From contig JAQWLH010000253.1 in assembly GCA_029247405.1 (NCBI GenBank), positions 1-41,219 on the forward strand: DNA of 41,219 bases. The letters are read 5' to 3'. This stretch comes from Mariniblastus sp. Its GTDB lineage: Bacteria > Planctomycetota > Planctomycetia > Pirellulales > Pirellulaceae. Each line of letters begins with the position of its first letter. The stretch's first letter is position 1. Shown one piece after another: positions 26,904 through 34,172 of the stretch. The position numbers and the translations under genes were made by a program. The notes beneath the pieces are model-generated. The model did not search any database, was not told the origin of the DNA, and saw only the letters and a program-made list of their open reading frames with translations.

Positions 26904-27272
26904 CTATTCCACTTTTGACCAACCCTTGAGCTTGTTTTTCGCCGAGGCAATCTCCGTCAATTTAGCTTCAATGTCTAAATCAGCGGGAACTTTGAAGTTG
27001 CAAGAACTATCGGCCAAGTCGCAATTGACATCGCTTGCTCCGAGGCCTTTCAATGCAGTGCTCACGGCACCTACACATCCGCCTCAAGTCATGCCTGGAA
27101 GTTTCAGAGAAACCGTTTGGGTTTCTCCAGCGGGTGCCGCTGGGACTTCAGGGGTCACGGGGGCAGCGGTTGCTGCTGCATCGCCGCTGGCTGCTTTTGT
27201 TTCTTCTGGTTTGTCACAACCAGTTGAAATGGCGAACAAAGTCATCGCCATCAATGCTAAAAGAAATCGCAT
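26904..27272 (-). CDS. Candidate selenoprotein: lipoprotein with a heavy-metal-associated (HMA) domain, Sec63 at an in-frame UGA
   Basis: The gene reads through an in-frame TGA (27084-27086) to give 122 residues. The N-terminus is a lipoprotein-like signal (LLALMAMTLFAISTGC, Cys19) followed by an Ala/Pro/Glu linker. The HMA domain starts at TVSLKLPGMT; the next codon is the TGA, then GGCVGAVSTALKGLGA. In this family the motif is GMTCxxC, so the UGA falls exactly on the first metal-binding Cys, giving UGGC. The frame stays family-like after it (DVNCDLADSSCNFKVP, then a final helix) to a UAG, and a terminator follows. Two further Cys occur at 84 and 91. AGGAG lies six bases before the ATG. It likely binds metal ions or acts as a thiol/selenol redox protein outside the cytosol. 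The alternative is a Cys-to-stop mutation. Confidence 0.82.
27053..27078 (-). promoter_or_regulatory. Candidate bacterial SECIS element
   Basis: Directly after the in-frame UGA (27084-27086) the minus strand can fold into a lower stem (ATGT / GCAT), a 3-base bulge (GTA), an upper stem (GGTGC / GCACT, one G-U pair) and a 5-base loop, CGTGA. The loop has G at its second position, 19 bases from the UGA. This fits the known bacterial rule of a small apical loop with a G in its first two bases, about 16 to 37 bases downstream. The element lies inside the coding frame, as in bacteria. The pairing was done by eye. Confidence 0.6.
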
Positions 27273-27788
27273 TTCTTTCTCCTAATGTTTCGTTTGAGTT
27301 TGGGCGTGGAATATTATCACTACGTCGTGGGTTGGTGCCCAAGGAACATGTTATCGACTTAGGGAATTTGAAAACAAACCGAAATCAAGAATCCTGCAAA
27401 TTTTTATGAGATCTGCGGGTGAATTGCGTTAATTTTCACTTTCAACTCCCTCTTTCGGGTAAACCGGGACCCAAATCGCCAAAATAACCGTTCTTTTTGT
27501 TCGGAAATGATTCTTTTGGCACGGCCCGGATTTGTTGAGACCGCTACCGGCTGGGTAATTGAGGACGGTTTAGAATATATATCCGTAATTCGAGCGAAGT
27601 TCGGACGATTCTCTTATTGCAAATACTCGGTCAATCAGTACACTTTCCGGACTGATAATAAAGCGAGTAAAGCTTTGTGTACCGGTTCGTATTGACGAGC
27701 CATTTGTCGTTTGTAGGTAATTGTAGGAGTTGGATCGACGCGAGGCGGCAGAGTTCCCAAATTGCCGCGGTAACAGGATCAATCGGTT
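27273..27788. other. Divergent intergenic region upstream of the selenoprotein gene and rpsO
   Basis: About 515 bases between divergent genes. The strong ribosome binding site of the HMA gene is at the low end and the rpsO leader at the high end. No additional gene is recognised. Promoters for both genes should lie here, for example near the AT-rich stretch around 27570-27585. Confidence 0.5.
27745..27768 (+). promoter_or_regulatory. rpsO leader hairpin, possible autoregulatory site
   Basis: Six-bp stem GCGGCA / TGCCGC around a 12-base loop, 20 bases before the rpsO start. Just past it the leader reads GCCGCGGTAA, identical to part of the conserved 16S rRNA 530 region. Ribosomal protein S15 represses its own mRNA through leader structures in several bacteria, so this is a candidate site. 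The link is inference. Confidence 0.4.
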
Positions 27789-28058
27789 ATGACCATTACG
27801 AAAGAGAATAAAGCTGAGTTGGTAAGTGAGTTCCAAGCCAAAGATGGTGACACTGGATCTCCCGAGGTTCAAATCGCCATTTTGACGACGCGAATCAACC
27901 ATCTCACAGAGCACATGCGGTCGAACAAGAAAGATTATTCGACACGACGCGGTTTGTTAGGCATGGTTTCTCGACGTCGCCGCTTGTTGGATTATGTTCG
28001 TAATAATGATGCGGACAAGTATCTCGATCTTCTCGAGCGACTTAACATTCGTAAGTAA
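27789..28058 (+). CDS. rpsO: Small ribosomal subunit protein S15
   Basis: S15 binds 16S rRNA early in assembly of the small subunit platform. The 89-residue protein is full length with the family marks: [21 protein letters not shown], the RNA-binding [28 protein letters not shown] segment, and a final [12 protein letters not shown]. All key RNA-contacting residues look present. ATG at 27789; a weak AGGA lies upstream. A strong terminator follows within ten bases of the stop. pnp comes next on the same strand, the common bacterial rpsO-pnp order, in which read-through and separate promoters both contribute to pnp expression. Confidence 0.97.
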   Translation: MTITKENKAELVSEFQAKDGDTGSPEVQIAILTTRINHLTEHMRSNKKDYSTRRGLLGMVSRRRRLLDYVRNNDADKYLDLLERLNIRK

Positions 28059-28064
28059 GTATTC

Positions 28065-28096
28065 ACGCGGCACCTTGATGTGTCGCGTTTTTTTTT
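28065..28096 (+). terminator. Rho-independent terminator after rpsO
   Basis: Eight-bp stem ACGCGGCA / TGTCGCGT (one G-T pair) with an 8-base loop, followed by a run of nine T residues ending at 28096. It starts 7 bases after the rpsO stop. Confidence 0.88.
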
Positions 28097-28172
28097 GATC
28101 TTCCGCACCGTGCATGGGTGCTTGGGCAGTTTGATCGCAAAGGGATTGCGTGATGTCCGTTCTGTTGCCTCA

Positions 28173-28195
28173 ACGGCGCTTTCTAAAGCTGCCGT
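28173..28195 (+). promoter_or_regulatory. pnp leader hairpin
   Basis: Arms ACGGC-GCTTT and AAAGC-(T)-GCCGT form a nearly perfect stem with one bulged base and a very small loop, about 90 bases before the pnp start. In enterobacteria a long hairpin in the pnp leader is cut by RNase III and lets PNPase repress itself; this stem is a plausible analogue, by inference only. Confidence 0.35.
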
Positions 28196-28283
28196 GAGAG
28201 TTCTATTGCGCTAATTTGTTTGGCGTTCTCTGGCGATTGTCTATTTGAATCAACTAAGAGATGTATTTTTGTAGGATTGAATT

Positions 28284-30611
28284 GTGAAAGTAAAAGTAGA
28301 AAAGAAAATTGGTGATGGCGTCCTTTCCTTTGAGACGGGTTATTTAGCCAAGCAAGCTGCTGCTTGCGTTTTAGTTCAATATAACGACACCGTTGTCCTC
28401 TCAACCGCTGCGACCGGCTCGCCGCGACCGGGAATCGACTTTTTCCCATTGATGTGTGATTATCGTGAGCGGACCTGTGCGGCTGGTAAGTTTCCTGGTG
28501 GATTCATCAAGCGTGAGGGGCGTCCGACCACCAAAGAGACATTGACTGCTCGTTTGGTAGACCGTCCCATTCGCCCGATGTTTGCTGAGGGTTTCAAAGA
28601 CGAAGTCCAATGCCAAAACTTTGTGTTATCAAGCGACAAGCAGACTGACGGTGATGTGTTGGCCATGAATGGAGCGGCGACCGCATGCTTCATTTCTCCG
28701 ATGCCCTTTTTAGACCCAGTCGCTTCTACCCGTGTCTCTCGAATTGACGGAGAGTTCGTTGCGTTCCCAACGCATGATCAGCTTGAAGAAAGTGATATGG
28801 ATTTGATCATCTCGGCAACGGATGACGCGATCACCATGATCGAAGGATTCGCTCGGGAAGTCCCTGAAGATGAAATGCTAGAAGCACTTGAGTTTGGTCA
28901 CGTGGTTTGTCGCCAAGTCATCAGCTTGATGCGTGAGTTGTATGAAAAAGCCAACGTTGAGAAAACGCCTTTTTCTTCTCCTGAAGATGACGGCATTCTT
29001 GATCAGCTTATCTCGAAATACTATGACGACTACAAGTCTGCAATTTTGATCGGCGGCAAGCATGATCGTGGCGCTGCCAAAAATGAATTGAAAGACAAAA
29101 TCAAAGCAGAGATGATTCCGGACGCTGATGCCGACGATGCATTGGATATGGGGGCTTTGAAAACTGCGATTCACGATCTGGAAGAGAGAGTCATTCGCGA
29201 TTCAATTTTGGCCGGTACCCGTTCTGATGGTCGAGATGGCAAAACACTTCGAGCAATCGAATGTCAAACCAACGTGATTCCTCGCGTTCACGGTTCAGCG
29301 ATATTCCAGCGAGGCGAAACTCAAGCCTTGATCACTGTGACGCTGGGAACGGGGCGCGATGAGCAACGAGTCGATGGGTTGCTAGATGAGTACTCCAAGA
29401 AGTTTATGCTCGATTACAACTTTCCCAGCTTCAGCGTTGGCGAGTGCCGACCGATTCGCGGCCCGGGCCGTCGAGAAATTGGCCACGGTGCGTTGGCTGA
29501 GCGAAGTATCAAGCCTGTTCTGCCTGATCAAGATGATTTTCCCTACACGATTCGAATTGTCTCTGACATCCTTGAATCAAACGGCTCTTCGTCAATGGCG
29601 ACTGTTTGCGGAACGACTCTCGGCTTGATGGCCGCTGGTGTCCGAATCAAGAATCCCGTTGCCGGTATTTCCGTCGGGATGGTTAAAGAAGGCGATGACT
29701 ATGCCTTGTTGACTGACATTCTCGGAAGCGAAGATCACTTCGGTGATATGGATTTTAAAGTCGCTGGAACTCAAAACGGTATTACCGGAATTCAGTTGGA
29801 TCTTAAGATTCGTGGAATCAGTTGTGAGCTTCTCAAAGAAGCATTGGCTCAATCTCGCGAAGCTCGGATCGAAATTCTCCGGACCATGCTTCAAGCCATT
29901 CCGCGTCCGTTGGAAGATTTGTCGGAGCACGCTCCACGCTTGCTTGTCACTCAAATTGATCCTGAGAAAATCGGGATGCTGATCGGACCTGGCGGGAAAA
30001 ACATTCGCTCCATTCAAGAAACCACACAGACGGTGATCGAGGTGAGTGAAGACGGTCGCGTGACCGTGGCCGGGACCAATGGAGCCTTGGCTGAAGCGGC
30101 GTTAAAGAAAGTTGAAGCCTGCACCGCGACGGTTCAAGTTGGCAAGATCTATGACGGTACTGTCAGCAGTGTCAAAGACTTCGGCGCGTTCGTGGAAATC
30201 CTCCCGGGCCGAGATGGACTTTGCCACATTAGCGAACTGTCCGGTGGTTTTATCGACAACGTCGAAGATATCTGTCACGTCGGTGATGAGATGAAAGTTC
30301 TTGTCCTTGATGTTGATGGCAACGACCGAGTCAAGCTAAGTCGACGTAAAGCACTTGAGGAACTTGGACTCGAAGATGAGTTGGCGACTGCCGACAACGC
30401 AGGTGGTGGCAGTAGTGACGATGGAGAAGATCGTCCTCCACGTGAAGACCGAGGCGATCGAGGCGACCGAGGCGGAGATCGCGGACGCAGCGGCGGCGGT
30501 GGTCGTGGTCGTAGCGGCGGCGGCGGCGGTGGCGGTCGTAGTCGCAGTGGCGGCGGTGGTGGTCGTGGACGTAGCGGTGGCGGCGGTGGTGGCGGTCGCG
30601 GACGTCGTTAA
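28284..30611 (+). CDS. pnp: Polyribonucleotide nucleotidyltransferase (PNPase) with a long Gly/Arg tail
   Basis: PNPase is a trimeric 3'-to-5' phosphorolytic RNase in mRNA turnover. The 775-residue protein has two RNase PH domains (the first from GDGVLSFETGYLAKQA; the second with RSDGRDGKTLRAIECQ, FQRGETQAL and the active-site region GSEDHFGDMDFKVAG), a helical linker, a KH domain (IDPEKIGMLIGPGGKNIRSI), and an S1 domain (GTVSSVKDFGAFVEI, GLCHISELSG). After the S1 domain comes an unusual tail of about 70 residues: acidic first (SSDDGED), then repeats of Arg, Gly, Asp and Ser ending in poly-Gly with RGRS units. The start is a GTG at 28284, with AGGA about eight bases upstream. A perfect terminator follows at 30677-30709. 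Confidence 0.97.
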   Translation: MKVKVEKKIGDGVLSFETGYLAKQAAACVLVQYNDTVVLSTAATGSPRPGIDFFPLMCDYRERTCAAGKFPGGFIKREGRPTTKETLTARLVDRPIRPMFAEGFKDEVQCQNFVLSSDKQTDGDVLAMNGAATACFISPMPFLDPVASTRVSRIDGEFVAFPTHDQLEESDMDLIISATDDAITMIEGFAREVPEDEMLEALEFGHVVCRQVISLMRELYEKANVEKTPFSSPEDDGILDQLISKYYDDYKSAILIGGKHDRGAAKNELKDKIKAEMIPDADADDALDMGALKTAIHDLEERVIRDSILAGTRSDGRDGKTLRAIECQTNVIPRVHGSAIFQRGETQALITVTLGTGRDEQRVDGLLDEYSKKFMLDYNFPSFSVGECRPIRGPGRREIGHGALAERSIKPVLPDQDDFPYTIRIVSDILESNGSSSMATVCGTTLGLMAAGVRIKNPVAGISVGMVKEGDDYALLTDILGSEDHFGDMDFKVAGTQNGITGIQLDLKIRGISCELLKEALAQSREARIEILRTMLQAIPRPLEDLSEHAPRLLVTQIDPEKIGMLIGPGGKNIRSIQETTQTVIEVSEDGRVTVAGTNGALAEAALKKVEACTATVQVGKIYDGTVSSVKDFGAFVEILPGRDGLCHISELSGGFIDNVEDICHVGDEMKVLVLDVDGNDRVKLSRRKALEELGLEDELATADNAGGGSSDDGEDRPPREDRGDRGDRGGDRGRSGGGGRGRSGGGGGGGRSRSGGGGGRGRSGGGGGGGRGRR

Positions 30612-30676
30612 TCGTTGGCCGATACTTACTCGGGAACTCGGCTCAAAAGCCTTTTTCCAACCTTAGATATCAACTA

Positions 30677-30709
30677 AAATCGCTCGGTAGCTTTCCGAGC
30701 GATTTTTTT
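30677..30709 (+). terminator. Rho-independent terminator after pnp
   Basis: Perfect 11-bp stem AAATCGCTCGG / CCGAGCGATTT with a 7-base loop, continuing into a run of seven T residues. It lies about 65 bases after the pnp stop and before the histidine kinase gene. Confidence 0.92.
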
Positions 30710-30824
30710 GTTGCGCCTTGAGCCAATCCGCTTGGCGTACAGATCACTTGATTGGCAAGTTCTACACAGTGTGCCTCATCGTTTATTAGTCTTTGCCAAT
30801 TTGGCCCAATGGACCTATCAAGAT

Positions 30825-31529
30825 ATGGAACCGATCGACGAACTTCGTAAGCGATACCACGATTTGGCAAGTCTGGCGGGTTCGCTAGCGCATGAAATCA
30901 AGAACCCGTTATCGACGATTCGCATGAACATGGAGCTGCTTTTCGAAGATTTTGAAATGTCGGCTGATCCCGAGGCTAGGCGTGCCCTCAAGCGCATCAA
31001 GATCGTCAACCGCCAATGTGAACAACTTGAATCGTTGTTAAATGATTTTTTGCGTTTTACTCGGCTGAGTACACTTGAGCTCAAGCCTGGGAAATTGAAT
31101 TCTCAGATTGAGCAAGTGCTTGAGTTTTTCCAGACTCAGGCTGAAAAACAGAATGTTGTGATTGAGCGGTACTTCGATCCTGATTTGCCGGGCATCAACC
31201 TTGATTCTCAAACCTTGCAGACCGCGTTAGTGAATCTGGTCAAAAATGCATTGGAGTCCATGCCGAACGGGGGAGAGTTGCTCGCCCGCACGAGAATCAC
31301 TCGAACGGGGGTCGCCTTGGACTTGATTGACACCGGTTGTGGGATGGAATCCAACGCTTTAATCAATATGTTCAAAGAGTTTTACACATCAAAGGAAGGT
31401 GGGACGGGGCTTGGTCTTCCGACCGCAAAGAAGATCATTGAGGCCCATAATGCTCGAATTAACGTTCAGAGTGAAGTTGGCAGAGGAACCAGCTTTACGA
31501 TTGAATTTCCAACTCCAAAACGGATTTAA
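30825..31529 (+). CDS. Soluble sensor histidine kinase without a sensor domain
   Basis: A 234-residue kinase core. The phosphoacceptor His is H23 in SLAHEIKNPLSTI, followed by the dimerisation helices and an HATPase domain with the N-box NLVKNALESM (N141), the G1 box DLIDTGCGM, the F-box FKEFYTS and the G2 box GGTGLGL. This resembles the catalytic half of NtrB-type kinases. It has no membrane segment, PAS or other input domain, and no response regulator lies next to it, so the signal and partner are unknown. The frame is open upstream to 30708, but the extra residues overlap the pnp terminator region and are not kinase-like, so the ATG at 30825 is preferred. Confidence 0.85.
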   Translation: MEPIDELRKRYHDLASLAGSLAHEIKNPLSTIRMNMELLFEDFEMSADPEARRALKRIKIVNRQCEQLESLLNDFLRFTRLSTLELKPGKLNSQIEQVLEFFQTQAEKQNVVIERYFDPDLPGINLDSQTLQTALVNLVKNALESMPNGGELLARTRITRTGVALDLIDTGCGMESNALINMFKEFYTSKEGGTGLGLPTAKKIIEAHNARINVQSEVGRGTSFTIEFPTPKRI

Positions 31530-31640
31530 ATTGTTTGTGAGTTGGTGTCGCGAACGGTTTCTCAGTAGTATCCCCGCCCTGCGGCTGACACCATCGGCTT
31601 GGATTTGTTTTTTATCCTGCAATCTCATCGTTAAAGTTTC

Positions 31641-32573
31641 ATGAAGCTAATCCGACAAATCGACGACTTTCCTGATTCACTGCGGGGAGGTGCGATCACC
31701 ATTGGAAACTTTGATGGCGTTCATCGTGGTCACGCCGTCATTGTAGACCAGCTCAAGCGGTTCGCCTCTGATCTCAGTGGGCCCGCCATTGTGTTCACAT
31801 TTGACCCGCATCCGGTTCGCATCTTGCGCCCGGAACAAACGCCTCCACCGCTAACGTGGACCAATCGAAAAGCCGACTTGTTGGCGGAATTGGGCGTTGA
31901 TGCAGTGTTTGCGTATCCGACAGACCTCGAATTACTTCAGCTGACTTACCGCGAGTTCTTCGATCGAATCATTGTTCAGCAGTTGGGAGCTAAAGCCATG
32001 GTGGAGGGCCCAAACTTCTTTTTCGGCAAGGGGCGGGAGGGTAACATTGAAAATCTGGCGGAGCTTTGTACTAGCAGCTCAATCCAGTTGGAGATCGTCA
32101 AACCTCTCGTGGAGACCGATGAGTTCATTTCCAGCAGTCGCATTCGTAACCTGATCCGTCAAGGCGATGTTGATACAGCCCGTGAGATGTTGACGCGTCC
32201 CTATCGCATTCGCGGGATGGTGACGCATGGCGCAGCGCGGGGTACGACGATTGGATTTCCCACGGCAAATCTAGATGCAATTGACACTTTAATTCCTGCC
32301 ATGGGTGTGTACGCCGGCAGAACTTATGTTCGGGGGCGATCCCATTGGTCGGCAATCCACATTGGCCCCAACCCAACTTTTGGAGAGGAGCTACCCAAAG
32401 TTGAGTCTCATCTTCTGGAGTTTGAGGAGTCCATTTACGGTGAAGCTATCGAGGTCGATTTTGTCAGCCGCATTCGAGATATTCAACAATTCGAATCGGT
32501 CGACCAATTGACTGACCAACTAAAACTAGATGTCGATGCGACGCGCGATCTGGCCCGTCAATTTTCCAGTTAG
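31641..32573 (+). CDS. ribF: Bifunctional riboflavin kinase / FAD synthetase
   Basis: RibF phosphorylates riboflavin to FMN and adenylylates FMN to FAD. The 310-residue protein has both domains. The N-terminal nucleotidyltransferase shows ITIGNFDGVHRGH, FTFDPHPVRI, FFFGKGREGN and ISSSRIRNLIRQGDV. The C-terminal riboflavin kinase shows YRIRGMVTHGAARGTTIGFPTANL-type residues, GVYAGRTYV, IGPNPTFG and ESHLLEF. Length and motif order are normal. ATG at 31641 starts about 110 bases after the histidine kinase stop, on the same strand, so co-transcription is possible. It ends just before a short tandem repeat. Confidence 0.96.
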   Translation: MKLIRQIDDFPDSLRGGAITIGNFDGVHRGHAVIVDQLKRFASDLSGPAIVFTFDPHPVRILRPEQTPPPLTWTNRKADLLAELGVDAVFAYPTDLELLQLTYREFFDRIIVQQLGAKAMVEGPNFFFGKGREGNIENLAELCTSSSIQLEIVKPLVETDEFISSSRIRNLIRQGDVDTAREMLTRPYRIRGMVTHGAARGTTIGFPTANLDAIDTLIPAMGVYAGRTYVRGRSHWSAIHIGPNPTFGEELPKVESHLLEFEESIYGEAIEVDFVSRIRDIQQFESVDQLTDQLKLDVDATRDLARQFSS

Positions 32574-32576
32574 CCT

Positions 32577-32615
32577 CGGCTGAATGGAAACCGGCTGAAT
32601 GGAAACCGGCTGAAC
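32577..32615. repeat. Short 15-base tandem duplication
   Basis: Unit CGGCTGAATGGAAAC occurs twice in perfect tandem, then a partial third copy (CGGCTGAAC). It begins around the ribF stop codon. It looks like local slippage and has no evident function. Confidence 0.75.
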
Positions 32616-32914
32616 GGGATAGTTGTAAAGCGGTGGTGGATCAATTGGCGGAGATCTGTCGAAACTTCGAGAAAGCTCAATCGAGACGCGATCTGAGGGC
32701 TGTGGCGGAATCGAACCTGTTCATGAGCGGGTTTCCTTGGACGTTCATCATGATGTCCATGGGCCCTTTAGGTGGTAACTAGGGATCGAATCTTGGTGGA
32801 GTTCCAAGCAAGGAACGGCAATGCAGCAAATGTCCTTATTTTCCAGTTTGTTGAATCCGGATTTTCGATTAACCTTGCTCTTTTCCCGAGTACTTGAGCT
32901 TTTGAGAATAACTA
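32616..32914. other. Intergenic region, nothing recognised
   Basis: Together with the tandem repeat this makes about 340 bases between ribF and the DHH gene. A T-loop-like string on the minus strand (GGTTCGATTCC, about 32730) does not form a tRNA. No gene or terminator is supported. Confidence 0.5.
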
Positions 32915-33916
32915 ATGAATGTTGACTGGCCCCGTTTCTGTGAAGTCATCCATGGTGCGAACAACATTATTTTGACCAGCCACATTCGTCCCGATTGTGA
33001 TGCCTTGGGAAGTTGTTTAGGAATGGCAGGAATTCTAGAGTCGCTTGGCAAAAAAGTCCGTATCGTCTGCGGGCAGGCTGTCCCACCGAATCTTGCCTTT
33101 ATTGATCCTGATAAAAAGGTCATGTGCATTAACGAAGATATCAAAGCTGAGGATTTCGCCGATGCCGATCTTCACATGATTCTCGATACCAGTGCGTGGA
33201 AGCAGATCGGGCCGATGTCAGAGGCGATTCGCAATTCGACTTATAAGAAGATCATTTTTGATCATCATGTTGGCGAAGATGATATTGATGCTGAGCTTTT
33301 TAAGAACACAACTGCCGAGGCCGTTGGCAGAATGTGTGTTGAGGCTGCCGAGCATTTAGGGGTTGAATTGACTCCGGAAATATCCATGCCACTGTTTTGT
33401 GCTTTGGCGACGGACACTGGTTGGTTTCGATTCCCATCGGTTTCAGAGACGACTTACACCATCGCCTCCAAGTTGATCGTTGGGGGGGCCGATCCAGCCA
33501 AAATATATGGCGATTTGTATGAGCGAGAAACGGTGGGCCGCGTTCGTTTGAGGGGGACCGTTTTAGCGCGGGTTCAAACTGAATTAGAGGGTCGCTTGGC
33601 GCATACGTATATCTTGCCAAATGATTTTGCTGACACGGGTGCACAACCGACCGACACCGAAGATCTGATCAACCTAGCCTTGCAAATTCAGGGAACTGTT
33701 TTCGCGGTCATTGCGGTTGGTCAAATTGATGGGGGATACAAGTTAAGTTTTCGTAGCCGTTGCAAGACGGCTGCCAACGAGGTTGCGAAACAATTTGACG
33801 GTGGCGGTCACAAAGCGGCGGCTGGTGCTTTCATTGAGAGTGACGATATTGACGAAGTTCAAAAACAGGTCCTCGACTATGTTCGAAAAGAGCTGACGGC
33901 TGAGTTCGAGGCGTAG
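32915..33916 (+). CDS. DHH/DHHA1 phosphoesterase (NrnA-like nanoRNase / pAp phosphatase)
   Basis: A 333-residue cytosolic phosphoesterase. The N-terminal DHH domain has TSHIRPDCDALGSCLGM, a metal-site aspartate in MILDTSA, the name-giving motif IIFDHHVGED and the late motif ALATDTGWFRF. The C-terminal DHHA1 domain ends with the substrate motif FDGGGHKAAAGAFI. This arrangement matches NrnA-type enzymes, which degrade oligoribonucleotides of a few bases and in many bacteria also dephosphorylate pAp. It suits a region that also holds pnp, though they are not one operon. The ATG at 32915 gives the family length. A 12-base tandem duplication lies just downstream. Confidence 0.93.
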   Translation: MNVDWPRFCEVIHGANNIILTSHIRPDCDALGSCLGMAGILESLGKKVRIVCGQAVPPNLAFIDPDKKVMCINEDIKAEDFADADLHMILDTSAWKQIGPMSEAIRNSTYKKIIFDHHVGEDDIDAELFKNTTAEAVGRMCVEAAEHLGVELTPEISMPLFCALATDTGWFRFPSVSETTYTIASKLIVGGADPAKIYGDLYERETVGRVRLRGTVLARVQTELEGRLAHTYILPNDFADTGAQPTDTEDLINLALQIQGTVFAVIAVGQIDGGYKLSFRSRCKTAANEVAKQFDGGGHKAAAGAFIESDDIDEVQKQVLDYVRKELTAEFEA

Positions 33917-33948
33917 CATCACTCCAGTGACGCAATCAAGTCGCTTTT

Positions 33949-33972
33949 CCAAGCGGGTTACCAAGCGGGTTA
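33949..33972. repeat. Short 12-base tandem duplication
   Basis: CCAAGCGGGTTA occurs twice in perfect tandem, about 30 bases after the DHH gene stop. It is probably slippage, like the 15-base duplication downstream of ribF. Confidence 0.75.
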
Positions 33973-34172
33973 TCAATGGAGAAGTTAAGATATCCGTCAA
34001 AGTTTGCAGCAAGTGCTCAAATGGGTGCAGCGGTTGATTGATTGTTGCGGTGGGCGAAGGCGGAAAATGAAAATCGTGCTATAATTTTTTCCGGTCATCC
34101 CCGACAAAAGACGCTCAGAGGCGTCGGTCGCTATCGAGTGGCAGTCAAACCAACCTTTCAAAGCATCGCGCC

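Noticed and set aside
27035-27409. Plus-strand 124-residue frame antisense to the HMA gene
   Set aside because: No motif or start signal; the opposite strand encodes a recognisable lipoprotein and HMA domain.
30355-30666. Plus-strand frame rich in Ala and Val overlapping the pnp end
   Set aside because: It is the shifted reading of the GGC/GGT/CGT repeats that encode the PNPase tail; low complexity, not a separate gene.
32722-32745. T-loop-like string on the minus strand, possible tRNA
   Set aside because: The flanking bases do not pair as a T-arm, and no acceptor, D or anticodon arms can be formed.
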